A model generated the notes under the pieces. The model ran no database searches. It was not told the origin of the DNA and was given only the letters and a program-made list of their open reading frames with translations. The position numbers and the translations under genes were made by a program. From positions 62,001 to 126,000 of the forward strand of contig JAYRWH010000058.1 of the NCBI GenBank assembly GCA_041918155.1: a stretch of DNA of 64,000 nt, in the 5' to 3' direction. Positions 26,718-35,041 of the stretch are shown in pieces; position 1 is the stretch's first letter; each line of letters starts with the position of its first letter. This stretch comes from UBA668 sp041918155 (GTDB lineage: Bacteria; Actinomycetota; Acidimicrobiia; Acidimicrobiales; Ilumatobacteraceae).

Positions 26718-27491
26718 TCAGAACCGGGTGATCCAGCCGCCGTCGATGAGGATCGTCTGCCCGTTGATCCAGTCGCCGGCCCGTGAACACAGCAACAGTA
26801 GGGCGCCGACGAGATCGTCGGGCGGGCCGGAGGTCTTGCCGGGGATCACCGCGGCGAGTGCGTCGCGGAACGGCGAGTCCTTCGGCAACGAGGCATAGCC
26901 GCTCTCGTTGTCGACGAGGCCGGGGGCGATGGCGTTGACGTTGATGTTGCGCCGGCCAAGCTCGGCGGCGAGGTTCATCGTCAGCCCGTGCAAGGCGTAC
27001 TTGCTGACGCCGTAGATGCCGCCGGGCATGAACGCGCCGGCGCTGAGGCCGTTGACGATGCGGCCGCCACCGCGAGCCTCCATCGCGGGTACGACCGCCT
27101 GGGTGCACAGCAAGGGGCCGCGCAGGTTGACGTTCATCACGCGGTCCCATTGGTCGGCCGGGATGGTGGAGAGGCCGAACGGGGGCAGGTCGGTCATGAT
27201 GGCCGCGTTGTTGACCAGGATGTCGATCCCGCCGAAGGCTTCGACTGCCGCGGCGGCCATGGTGAGCGACGATTCGGGGGAACGCACGTCGAGCGCCACG
27301 CCGATCGCGCGGTGCCCGTCGTTGCACAACTGTTCGGCGATGCTCGTCGCTGCGGCGCCGTCGAGGTCGGCGACCACGACTGCGGCTCCGGCAGCGCAGA
27401 GTGCGCGGGCGTAGACGACGCCGATTCCGCCGGCACCGCCGGTGATCACGGCGACCTTGCCGGTGAGGTCGAAGAGGTTGGTGACGGACAT
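26718..27491 (-). CDS. SDR family oxidoreductase
   Basis: A 257-residue classical SDR: VAVITGGAGGIGVVYARAL near residue 13, Asp for NAD binding in VVVADLDG, VNNAAIM, and the active site Ser in NGLSAGAF with YGVSKYALHG. The C-terminus INGQTILIDGGWITRF is typical. It is the first gene of a two-SDR operon and is divergent from the aldehyde dehydrogenase at 27573, with an 81-bp gap holding a palindrome. The alcohol substrate is unknown; the divergent ALDH suggests a two-step alcohol-to-acid oxidation. Confidence 0.88.
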   Translation of the reverse strand: MSVTNLFDLTGKVAVITGGAGGIGVVYARALCAAGAAVVVADLDGAAATSIAEQLCNDGHRAIGVALDVRSPESSLTMAAAAVEAFGGIDILVNNAAIMTDLPPFGLSTIPADQWDRVMNVNLRGPLLCTQAVVPAMEARGGGRIVNGLSAGAFMPGGIYGVSKYALHGLTMNLAAELGRRNINVNAIAPGLVDNESGYASLPKDSPFRDALAAVIPGKTSGPPDDLVGALLLLCSRAGDWINGQTILIDGGWITRF

Positions 27492-27495
27492 GCGC

Positions 27496-27534
27496 TTGAC
27501 AAGACCACAAGAATCGTGTGAAGTCAAGTGACTT
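27496..27534. promoter_or_regulatory. Divergent promoter region with palindrome AAGTCA-AG-TGACTT
   Basis: TTGACA at 27496-27501 is a good -35 for the plus strand. The 14-bp palindrome AAGTCAAGTGACTT (27521-27534) covers the expected -10 and lies between the SDR (27491, minus) and ALDH (27573, plus) starts. The ALDH operon ends with a TetR gene that is a natural candidate to bind here. Confidence 0.45.
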
Positions 27535-27572
27535 AGAAGATAAGCCGAGCGCCTTTCGGCCAGGAGGATGAG

Positions 27573-29033
27573 ATGAACATCGACCGCACAGTGCCGCCGG
27601 TGCACCTGCACATCGGCAGCGAGCAACGTGCCGTCGGTCGCGGTGGGGTTCACCAGCACGTGTTCCCGGCCACGGGCGAGGTGCAGGGCGAGGTGCCGCT
27701 CGCCGACGCGACCGATGTCGATGATGCCGTGCGAGCCGCCAGTGCTGCGTTCGACGTGTGGCGCACCTTCACGCCTTGGCAGCGTCGCGACGCGCTCGTG
27801 CGGCTCGCCGGCTTGCTCGAACGCTCGCGTGACGAACTTGCCCGGCTGTCCGTCCTCGACAACGCGATGACCTACGGGATCGCCCACTTCACGGCAACCT
27901 CCGTCGGTGACTACGCGCGCTACTACGCCGGCTGGGCCGACAAGATCGAGGGGCGGGTCACCTCATCGCCGACGCACGGCCGCGAGTTGGCGTACACGAC
28001 GCCCGAGCCGTACGGCGTGGTGGGCGTCATCATCACGTGGAACGGACCGCTGGTGTCGATCGGGATGAAGGTTCTCCCGGCGCTGGCCGCAGGAAACACC
28101 GTGGTGGTGAAGCCCAGTGAGCTGACACCCTACGCGACGGAACACTTCATGGCGCTCGTGCGCGAGGCGGGCATCCCCGATGGAGTCGTGAACATGGTGC
28201 CGGGCACGGCCGCTGCCGGCGAAGCGCTGGTGCGTCACCCCTTGGTGCAGAAGATCAGCTTCACCGGCGGGCCGGCGACAGCGCGACGGATTCTGGCCGC
28301 CTGCGCCGAAAACCTGAAGCCGGCGGTGATGGAGCTCGGGGGCAAGTCGGCGAGCCTGGTGTTCCCCGATGCCGACCTCGATGCCGTTGCCTTCACCGTC
28401 ACGGCTTCGGTGCACCAGACACTCGCCGGGCAAGGGTGCGCGCTGGCGACCCGCCTGCTCGTGCACGACAGTGTGTACGAGGCACTCTCGGCGAAGGTGG
28501 TCGCGTTCACAAGGGCGATCACGCTCGGCGACCCGTTCGACCTCGCGATCGGCATGGGCCCGGTGGTGTCCCGCGACGCACAGCAACGCATCCTGGGCAT
28601 GATCGAGCGTGCGCTTGCCGATGGCTCGGCGACGTTGCTGTGCGGCGGTGGCGTTCCGGCCGACACGCCACCGAACGGCTTCTACGTACAGCCGACGGTG
28701 CTCGGCGACGTCGATCCGAAGAGCGAAGTGGCCCAGGTGGAGGTGTTCGGGCCGGTGCTGTCGCTGATGCGGTTCCACAGCGAGGAAGAGGCGTTGGAGA
28801 TCGCCAACGGCACCGCGTACGGTCTCGCCTCGTACCTCTGGGCGAACGACGTTCGCCGGATCAACCGTCTGGTGCCGAGGCTGGAGGCCGGCGGCGTCTA
28901 CGTGAACGGCGCGTCGCCCGTGGTGGGCTGCGAGCTGCCCTTCGGTGGGGTCGGCATCTCCGGATTCGGCCGTGAAGGTGGTCTGGAAGGATTGCACGAG
29001 TTCCTACGCACGAAGGCGGTGGCCGTCAAGTGA
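27573..29033 (+). CDS. Aldehyde dehydrogenase
   Basis: A 486-residue NAD(P)-dependent aldehyde dehydrogenase of standard length. The cofactor segment is VVGVIITWNGPLVSIGMKVL and KPSELTPYATE, followed by FTGGPATARRI. The general base Glu is in VMELGGKSAS, and the catalytic thiol is Cys289 in LAGQGCALATR. The C-terminal LPFGGVGISGFGREGG is typical. AGGAGGAT precedes ATG 27573. It is first of five genes (ALDH, SDR, HIBADH-like, CMD-like, TetR) that overlap or are one base apart, so they form one transcript. Confidence 0.93.
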   Translation: MNIDRTVPPVHLHIGSEQRAVGRGGVHQHVFPATGEVQGEVPLADATDVDDAVRAASAAFDVWRTFTPWQRRDALVRLAGLLERSRDELARLSVLDNAMTYGIAHFTATSVGDYARYYAGWADKIEGRVTSSPTHGRELAYTTPEPYGVVGVIITWNGPLVSIGMKVLPALAAGNTVVVKPSELTPYATEHFMALVREAGIPDGVVNMVPGTAAAGEALVRHPLVQKISFTGGPATARRILAACAENLKPAVMELGGKSASLVFPDADLDAVAFTVTASVHQTLAGQGCALATRLLVHDSVYEALSAKVVAFTRAITLGDPFDLAIGMGPVVSRDAQQRILGMIERALADGSATLLCGGGVPADTPPNGFYVQPTVLGDVDPKSEVAQVEVFGPVLSLMRFHSEEEALEIANGTAYGLASYLWANDVRRINRLVPRLEAGGVYVNGASPVVGCELPFGGVGISGFGREGGLEGLHEFLRTKAVAVK

Positions 29034-29833
29034 GCGTCCCGTTCGAGCTCGGCGGCAGTGTTGCCGCGCTCACCGGTGCCGGCAGTGGCATCGGTCGCTC
29101 CACGGCACTCGCTCTCGCCAAACACGGTGCGAGCGTCGTGGTGAGCGACATCGACGCGGCGCGGGCGGAGGAGACGGCGGCGCTGGTGCGTGCCGGCGGC
29201 GGCGAAGCAGTGGCGACGCGGGTCGATGTCGCCTTCGACGGCGACCTCGAACGGCTGCGCGACCTGTGCCTCGATCGGTACGGCCGCGTGGATGTCGTGG
29301 TGAACAACGTCGGCGTGATCGCGATGGGTCCACCCGAGACACTGCCGCTGGAGGCGTGGCAGAGGGTGCTCGACCTCAACGTGTTGGGCATCGTGCGCAG
29401 CAACCTGGCCTTCCTGCCCCTGCTCATCGAGCAAGGGCGTGGGCACATCGTCAACACCGCGTCGGCCTCGGGTCTGTTGGCCTACGGCTTCGATCGCCTG
29501 CCCTACGTCGCCAGCAAGCACGCCGTCGTCGGGCTCTCCGAGTCCCTCGCGCTCTACCTCGGCCCCCGTGGCATCGGGGTCACCTGTGCGTGCCCGTCGG
29601 GGGTGGCCACCAACATCGTCGAGCAGATCACGTTCTACGGTGCCGCTACCGCGCCCCGCGCGCCGCAACACGGTGTGGTCGGCCCCGACGAGGTGGCCGA
29701 CCTCATCGTCGATGCGATCGAAGGCGGACGGTTCCTCGTCGTGACCGCACCGGAGATCCACGACGAACTCGTGGAACGGGCCACGGACCCAGAGGCGTAC
29801 CTCCAGCGGTTGATCGAGGAGCAGAATTCATGA
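29030..29833 (+). CDS. SDR family oxidoreductase
   Basis: A 267-residue SDR with AALTGAGSGIGRSTALALA near residue 11, NAD-type Asp in VVVSDIDA, VNNVGVIAMG, and the active site Ser in NTASASGLLAYG with YVASKHAVVGL. The long C-terminal tail (VDAIEGGRFLVVTAPEIHDE) is common in SDRs of actinobacterial catabolic clusters. GTG 29030 overlaps the ALDH stop (GTGA). Confidence 0.88.
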   Translation: MSVPFELGGSVAALTGAGSGIGRSTALALAKHGASVVVSDIDAARAEETAALVRAGGGEAVATRVDVAFDGDLERLRDLCLDRYGRVDVVVNNVGVIAMGPPETLPLEAWQRVLDLNVLGIVRSNLAFLPLLIEQGRGHIVNTASASGLLAYGFDRLPYVASKHAVVGLSESLALYLGPRGIGVTCACPSGVATNIVEQITFYGAATAPRAPQHGVVGPDEVADLIVDAIEGGRFLVVTAPEIHDELVERATDPEAYLQRLIEEQNS

Positions 29834-30651
29834 TGAGGGTCGGATTCGTCGGCCTGGGCAGCCAGGGTGCGCCGATGGCGCGGCGCATCGTCGATGCCGG
29901 CTTTCCCACCATGCTGTGGGCGCGCCGGGCGGGTTCGCTCGAGCCGTTCGCGGACTCGGCCGCCCTGGTGGCCGGATCGCTCGCCGAACTCGGCGCGTTC
30001 AGCGACGTGCTGTGCGTGTGCGTGGTCGACGATGCCGGGGTCGGCGAAGTGCTGCTCGGCGCGCAGGGCGCGCTCGCCTCGATGCGCGACGGTGCGGTCG
30101 TGGCCGTGCACAGCACGGTGCACCCCGACACCTGCCTGCGGTTGCAGGCCGATCACCCGCGCCTGCACGTGGTCGATGCGCCGGTCAGCGGGGGAGGGCA
30201 GAAGGCCGCGGCCGGGGAACTGGTGGTGATGGTGGGCGGCGACGCGGACGTGGTGCAACGGTGCCGCCCGGTGTTCGACACGTTCGGCGATCCGGTGCTG
30301 CACCTCGGCCCACTCGGCGCCGGCCAGATCATGAAGGTGTTGAACAACACCGTCTTCACCGCGCACCTGGCGCTCGCGGCCGAGGTGTTCGAACTCGCGG
30401 TCGCCCGTGGCCTCGACCATGCGGCCGTCGCGGCGGTCCTGCTGGGTGGCAGCGGCCGTAGCTACGGCGCAGAGGTCGCTGCCCGCGCGGGCTACAGCCT
30501 CGAGCGCATGGCGGCGACGGCCGGTGGTCTGCTGGCCAAGGACGTCGGCATCCTCGCCGACCACCTCGGGCTCGACGATTCGACACTGCTGCGCACGGCG
30601 GATGCGGCCCTGCAGCGAATGGGGCTGGCACGTCCCGGGAGGGGGAACTGA
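29830..30651 (+). CDS. 3-hydroxyisobutyrate dehydrogenase-family oxidoreductase
   Basis: A 273-residue beta-hydroxyacid dehydrogenase with the Rossmann motif VGFVGLGSQGAPMARRI at the extreme N-terminus, the substrate signature DAPVSGGGQKAAAGELVVM near residue 118, and catalytic Lys169 in GQIMKVLNN. ATGATG at 29830 overlaps the SDR stop. The following gene is a carboxymuconolactone decarboxylase-like protein; the same two families are paired again at 56171-57423, so they probably act in one step sequence. Confidence 0.88.
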   Translation: MMRVGFVGLGSQGAPMARRIVDAGFPTMLWARRAGSLEPFADSAALVAGSLAELGAFSDVLCVCVVDDAGVGEVLLGAQGALASMRDGAVVAVHSTVHPDTCLRLQADHPRLHVVDAPVSGGGQKAAAGELVVMVGGDADVVQRCRPVFDTFGDPVLHLGPLGAGQIMKVLNNTVFTAHLALAAEVFELAVARGLDHAAVAAVLLGGSGRSYGAEVAARAGYSLERMAATAGGLLAKDVGILADHLGLDDSTLLRTADAALQRMGLARPGRGN

Positions 30652-30652
30652 C

Positions 30653-31333
30653 ATGAGCGCGCCCGAGATTGAGGGAGCGGTCTGGCTTCGACCAGGGCTG
30701 GGGGTGCGCGAGCGTCGCCTCGTGACGGTCGTGTGTGTGGCGGCGGCGGTCGACGTGCCGCAGGTCGAAGCGCAGGTGTACGGAGCGTTGAGGAGCGGCG
30801 ACCTCACCATCGAGCAGTTGAACGAAGCGACACTGCACTTCGCGGTCTACTGCGGTTGGCCACGAGCGTCGCAACTCGAGGGGTGTGTACGGAGCCAGTG
30901 GAAACGCCTGCACGACGAACAGGGCCTGCCCACTCCGACGCTGCCGACGCTGACCGTCGAGGACCTCGGTACCCACGACCCACAGACGCGCATCGACGAA
31001 GGCGTCGAGTGCTTCAAGGAGGTCAACCTCATCCAGGCGCCGTCGCAGGACTCGCCGTACTACTACGCAGGCATCCTCAACTTCGTGTTCGGGCACCTGT
31101 GGCGCCGGCCCGGCCTCACCCGGCGCGAGCGTCGCCTGCTCACGATCCCGTGCGTGGGCGTGTCCGATGCGATCGGCCCGATCTGGTCGCACGTCACCTC
31201 GGCGCTCGGGTCGGGAGACCTCACTTCCGAGGAGATGGGCGAGGTGATCGCCCAGTTCGAGGCCTACGCCGGTGAGGCGCGAGCCGAGGTGCTCCGCGGA
31301 GTGCTCACCCAGTGGCAGACTCAACGGCCGTGA
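30653..31333 (+). CDS. Carboxymuconolactone decarboxylase-like protein with two CMD repeats
   Basis: A 226-residue protein made of two halves of the CMD/AhpD fold. Repeat 1 has RPGLGVRERRLVTVVCVAA and repeat 2 has RPGLTRRERRLLTIPCVGV, each followed by an SGDLT segment and a final helix with AVYCGWP or EAYAGEA. There is no CxxC pair, so a peroxidase role is unlikely. Most family members are ~130 residues with one repeat, so this is a tandem fusion. ATG 30653 is one base after the previous stop. Function: perhaps decarboxylation or ring-lactone chemistry, unproven. Confidence 0.8.
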   Translation: MSAPEIEGAVWLRPGLGVRERRLVTVVCVAAAVDVPQVEAQVYGALRSGDLTIEQLNEATLHFAVYCGWPRASQLEGCVRSQWKRLHDEQGLPTPTLPTLTVEDLGTHDPQTRIDEGVECFKEVNLIQAPSQDSPYYYAGILNFVFGHLWRRPGLTRRERRLLTIPCVGVSDAIGPIWSHVTSALGSGDLTSEEMGEVIAQFEAYAGEARAEVLRGVLTQWQTQRP

Positions 31334-31977
31334 CACCGACTACGACGCTCGGGAAACCCTCGAGCGCGCTGCGGATCGTGCTCACGGCCGAGCGGCTGTT
31401 CGCCCTGCACGGAATCGATGGTGTGTCGCTGCGGCAAATCGCGGCCGAGGCCGGGTCGGGAAACAACTCGGCGGTGCACTACCACTTCGGTTCGAAGGAT
31501 GCCCTGATCGTCGCGATCTTCGAGCACCGCCTCCCGCAGTTGAACAGCGCGCGCCAACTGCTCGCAATGCGGTGCGACCACGACGACCTGCGTTCGCGTC
31601 TCGAAGCGCACTACCTGCCGTTGTTCAGTCTGGCGGAGGAGCCGGACAACCTCTACGTGTCGTTCGTGGAACAGCTGCAGCGCCAGCAGAAGACGGCGAC
31701 CGCGCCGATCGCCGGGCTGCGGGGCTTGCCCGACGAAGGGCGCAGTGAGCACGAGGAGTTCCGCCGCGATCTCGATCGGCTGTTGGCACATGTCGACGCT
31801 CCGTTGCGCCATGTGCGTGTCTCGCAGACGGAGTTGATGTGTCTGCATCTCGCCGGTGACCGCGAACGCACCAGGGAGGGCGGTGGCGCGGTGCCGCCGT
31901 TCGGGCTCTTCGTCGAATCCGTGCTCGACGGCACGGCAGCGTTCCTCGGAGCGCCGCCAACGCGTATGTCGCGGTAG
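31330..31977 (+). CDS. TetR/AcrR-family transcriptional regulator
   Basis: About 215 residues. The helix-turn-helix is GVSLRQIAAEAGSGNNSAVH followed by YHFGSKDALIVAIFEHR. The rest is a ligand-binding helical domain. GTG 31330 overlaps the stop of the CMD gene as GTGA and is preferred; GTG 31312 in the same frame would add six residues and overlap by 22 bases. It ends the ALDH operon, and the palindrome at 27521-27534 before that operon is its likeliest site. Confidence 0.88.
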   Translation: MTPTTTLGKPSSALRIVLTAERLFALHGIDGVSLRQIAAEAGSGNNSAVHYHFGSKDALIVAIFEHRLPQLNSARQLLAMRCDHDDLRSRLEAHYLPLFSLAEEPDNLYVSFVEQLQRQQKTATAPIAGLRGLPDEGRSEHEEFRRDLDRLLAHVDAPLRHVRVSQTELMCLHLAGDRERTREGGGAVPPFGLFVESVLDGTAAFLGAPPTRMSR

Positions 31978-31979
31978 GG

Positions 31980-34310
31980 CTACTGCACCCGCGAGGTGTA
32001 TCGCTGCCCGCCCGCCGACTGCTCACTGACCGAACCATCGGGCAGCACCACCTCGGCGGTGGCGCCCGGGGGTACGGAGACGTCCATTACGAACATGCCG
32101 TCGGTGAGGTGCCACGCCACCGAGATCAGGCCGAACGGCGATTCGTGGGTGGCGGCGGCCGACGTGAGCCCGCCGCCCGGCCGCGGGGCGACCCGGAACC
32201 GCTGGTAGCCGGGATGGTCGGCCAGGATCTGGATGCCGGCGACGTAGCGGTGCAGGAACGTGATCACCGCACCCTTGCTGTAGTGGTTGAGGCTTGCGTG
32301 GGGCACGCCCTCGGCGTCGATGCCCTCCCACTCCTCCCACACCGTGGTGGCGCCGCGCGACAGCATCGCCAACCACGACGGCGGCGTGTCCTGCAGCAGC
32401 ACCTCGTAGGCGACATCGAGGTGGCCCGTGTCGGCGAGCACCGGCAGCAGGAAGGGCGTCGACAGGAACCCGGTGCCCAGGTGGCCGCCGGCCTCGGCGA
32501 TCAGCTGCACCAGCCGCGCCGCCACCACTGGGCGCCACTCATCGGGCACCAGCCCGAACGCCAATGCGCGGACATGGTTGGCCTGGGTGTCGGGGGAGAG
32601 GTGGCCGGCCGCGTCGAGGTACTCGCGACGCCATGCGTCGAGGGCACCGGCAGCGAGTGCCCCGTGGAGGGCGGCGATCTCGTCGTGGCCGAGGAGGCGC
32701 GCCGCGGCCGCGACGATCGCGGCCGAGCGATGGAAGTAGGCGGTGGCGACGTGACCCTTGTCGGCCATGAACTCCTCGGCCGTCAGCTCGCTGTGGCCGG
32801 GCTCGAGCCATTCGCCCCAGTGGAAGCCGGTGTCCCACAGGAATTGCTCATGGGGCGCGGCCTGCGCCGAGCGAGCGATTCGCGACTCGTGGCGTCCGTT
32901 CGCTGCGGCGTCGGCCGCGAAGCCGACCCAGCGCACCATCGCGTCGAGACACTCGGCGAGGAACTGGGTGTCGCCGGTGGCGAGGTACAGCTCCCACGGC
33001 ACGATCGTGATCGCATCGCCCCAGCCGGCCGAACCCTGCAGGAGGTCCCAGACCGTGTCGCCGTTACGCAGTGCATTGAGGCGCAGCGGGTCGGGTGACA
33101 CGTTGAGGATGCGGCCGGTCGCTTGCTGCTCGGCCATCACGTCGAGCAGCCACTTGCGGGTGAACCCGGCGACGTCGTAGAGGAACGCGGCCGATGGCAC
33201 GAAGATCTGGTAGTCGCCCGTCCAGGCCATCCGCTCGCGGTGGGGGCAGTCGGTGGGCACGTCGCAGGCGTTGCCGCGAAAGCTCCAGCGGGTGGCCTCG
33301 TGCAGCCAGTTGAGGCGCTCGTCGCTGCAGGTGAACGTGCCGATCGGTCGCAGGTCGGTGTGCACCACGATGCCGGTGACGTCGTCGGCGGTCAGTGGCC
33401 GATCGGCCCCGTCGATGCGCACGTACTGGAAACCGTGGGTGGTGTGCCGCGGCTCGAACGTGTCACCGGCCACCCCGCGAGAGATCACCCGGTCGACCAT
33501 GCCGGCGTCGTGGCCCTCGCCCGAGAAGCGGTCGAGCACGTCGAGATGGTCGCGGCGCACGTCGCCGTTCGGCCACAGGGCTTCGCCATGGGTGAGGACG
33601 ATCTCGCCGTCGGCCGGGGCGGCGACGGTGATGCGGACCCAGCCGTTGATGTTCTGGCCGAGGTCGACCACCTGTGCGCCATCGGCGAGCGTGGCGATGC
33701 GCACGGGGCGGATCTCCTCCACGCGACGCACCGGGGGAGCGGGCGACCAACACAGCGTGTCGGTGCCCATATCGCGCACCTGTACGGGGCGCACCGGGTC
33801 GGGCAGTCGGCGCAGATCGGTGGTCTGGCCACGCATCAGGTCGGCGGCGACGATCTGCGAGACGTCGCACGTCCACGCCGGGCCAGTGGCGACCACTTGT
33901 TCGCCGAGATGGAGCTGGGCGAGGAAGGCGACCTGCGTGCCGTAGCAATCGCGCATCTGGTTGATCGAGTTGCAGCCGCGGTACCAGCCGTCGCTCAGCA
34001 GCACTTCCCAGCGGTTGCGACCCGGCGCGAGCAGATCACGGATGTCGTAGGTCTGCACCTGCAGGCGGGTCTCATAGCTCGTGTAACCGGGAGTGAGCTC
34101 CATGTCGCCCACTCGCCGTCCGTTGAGGAAGCACTCGTACACGCCGTGTGCCGTCGAGTGCATCCAGGCCATGTTCGGTACCGCCGCGAGGTCGAAGTCG
34201 CGCCGTAGGAGGTAGGCCGGGCGGTCGCCGGCGCGGGCCCTATCCTCCTCCGCGGGCCCGATCCACTCGGCCGTCCAATCGACGGCGGGTGAACCGGTTG
34301 CCTCGCTCAC
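31980..34310 (-). CDS. GH78-family alpha-L-rhamnosidase
   Basis: A 776-residue inverting alpha-L-rhamnosidase. N-terminal beta domains (VYECFLNGRRVGDMELTPGY, SYETRLQVQTYDI) are followed by the (alpha/alpha)6 barrel. It contains the active-site block DVPTDCPHRERMAWTGDYQI, GWGDAITIVPWELY, WGEWLEPG, TTVWEEWEGID and SLNHYSKGAVITFLHRYVAG; the acid and base Glu residues lie in these blocks. The C-terminal beta domain closes the protein. No signal peptide is seen. GTG 34310 overlaps the TetR stop. Substrates of the family are rhamnosylated flavonoids, saponins or pectin side chains; the adjacent P450 favours a glycosylated natural product (inference). Confidence 0.92.
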   Translation of the reverse strand: MSEATGSPAVDWTAEWIGPAEEDRARAGDRPAYLLRRDFDLAAVPNMAWMHSTAHGVYECFLNGRRVGDMELTPGYTSYETRLQVQTYDIRDLLAPGRNRWEVLLSDGWYRGCNSINQMRDCYGTQVAFLAQLHLGEQVVATGPAWTCDVSQIVAADLMRGQTTDLRRLPDPVRPVQVRDMGTDTLCWSPAPPVRRVEEIRPVRIATLADGAQVVDLGQNINGWVRITVAAPADGEIVLTHGEALWPNGDVRRDHLDVLDRFSGEGHDAGMVDRVISRGVAGDTFEPRHTTHGFQYVRIDGADRPLTADDVTGIVVHTDLRPIGTFTCSDERLNWLHEATRWSFRGNACDVPTDCPHRERMAWTGDYQIFVPSAAFLYDVAGFTRKWLLDVMAEQQATGRILNVSPDPLRLNALRNGDTVWDLLQGSAGWGDAITIVPWELYLATGDTQFLAECLDAMVRWVGFAADAAANGRHESRIARSAQAAPHEQFLWDTGFHWGEWLEPGHSELTAEEFMADKGHVATAYFHRSAAIVAAAARLLGHDEIAALHGALAAGALDAWRREYLDAAGHLSPDTQANHVRALAFGLVPDEWRPVVAARLVQLIAEAGGHLGTGFLSTPFLLPVLADTGHLDVAYEVLLQDTPPSWLAMLSRGATTVWEEWEGIDAEGVPHASLNHYSKGAVITFLHRYVAGIQILADHPGYQRFRVAPRPGGGLTSAAATHESPFGLISVAWHLTDGMFVMDVSVPPGATAEVVLPDGSVSEQSAGGQRYTSRVQ

Positions 34311-34894
34311 GGCGCGGTCCCCTCGATTTCGTCGATGAGGCGGGCCACGAACGCCCGCGCCTCCTCGTGACCGAGCGAGATGCCGAGCTCGTGTTCTTCG
34401 CCGACGATCCTGCCCAGGCTGGTGATCGCCACCACGACGCCGGCGACGTCGGCTGGGTCGATCTTCAAGGCTCCGCGTGCGGCCATGTTCTTGAGGATGT
34501 CGATCTGTTGCGCGCGAAAGCGCGCTGCGTGGCGGGCGATCTCTGCACTGATCTCTGTGCGGTGAAGCGCCAGCGTGGCGAACTCGGCGGTGGCCCTCGC
34601 TCCGGCGGGGTGGCTGGTGAAGTTCCACAGCGCCAGCAGAGGGCGGGGAGAAGCGAGTGCCCTCTCCTGGCGGGCCAGGTTCTCGTCGGCAATCCGCGTC
34701 AGGAGCTCGATGAACAGATCGTCCATGCTGCGGAAGTAGTAGTGCACCAGCGGCGAGGTGACCTCGGCCACCTGTGCGATCCGTCGCGACGTGACGGCGG
34801 CGTACCCCTCCTCGACCATCAGGCGCTCGGCGACCTCCAGCAGGCGCAGCCGTGTCGTCGAGTCGGCGCCTCCGATCCGGCGCGGCTGCGTCAT
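34307..34894 (-). CDS. TetR/AcrR-family transcriptional regulator of the rhamnosidase/P450 locus
   Basis: About 195 residues from ATG 34894, or 204 from GTG 34921. The helix-turn-helix reads AAVTSRRIAQVAEVTSPLVH followed by YYFRSMDDLFIELL. The GH78 gene starts inside its stop codon (GTGA), so the regulator leads the rhamnosidase transcript. It is divergent from the P450 at 35042, and the gap holds TGCTTAGCA-TG-TGCTCAGCA (34983-35002). The same type of half-site occurs before the hydrolases at 17990-21052, which suggests control of both loci. Confidence 0.9.
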   Translation of the reverse strand: MTQPRRIGGADSTTRLRLLEVAERLMVEEGYAAVTSRRIAQVAEVTSPLVHYYFRSMDDLFIELLTRIADENLARQERALASPRPLLALWNFTSHPAGARATAEFATLALHRTEISAEIARHAARFRAQQIDILKNMAARGALKIDPADVAGVVVAITSLGRIVGEEHELGISLGHEEARAFVARLIDEIEGTAP

Positions 34895-34982
34895 GAGAGC
34901 ATCGGCATTGAGCGACTGCACAGCATCTTGCAGAGGTTAGCAAACAAGGGAGTGCAGGACCATTGCATTGTCGCGTCCGATG

Positions 34983-35002
34983 TGCTTAGCATGTGCTCAG
35001 CA
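34983..35002. promoter_or_regulatory. Tandem palindromic operator between TetR and P450
   Basis: Two TGCTNAGCA palindromes two bases apart also form a larger inverted repeat (TGCTTAGCA-TG-TGCTCAGCA). The right half with its flank reads, in complement, CGATGCTGAGCA, close to both arms of the palindrome at 17920-17951; the 20-bp cores match at 15 positions. Confidence 0.6.
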
Positions 35003-35041
35003 TCGCCCGGGGCGGTGCTGTCGTGACCCCAGGGAGGCTCC

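Noticed and set aside
29026..31336. Minus-strand frames over the ALDH-TetR operon
   Set aside because: Shadow frames of overlapping plus-strand genes with GTGA/ATGA junctions.
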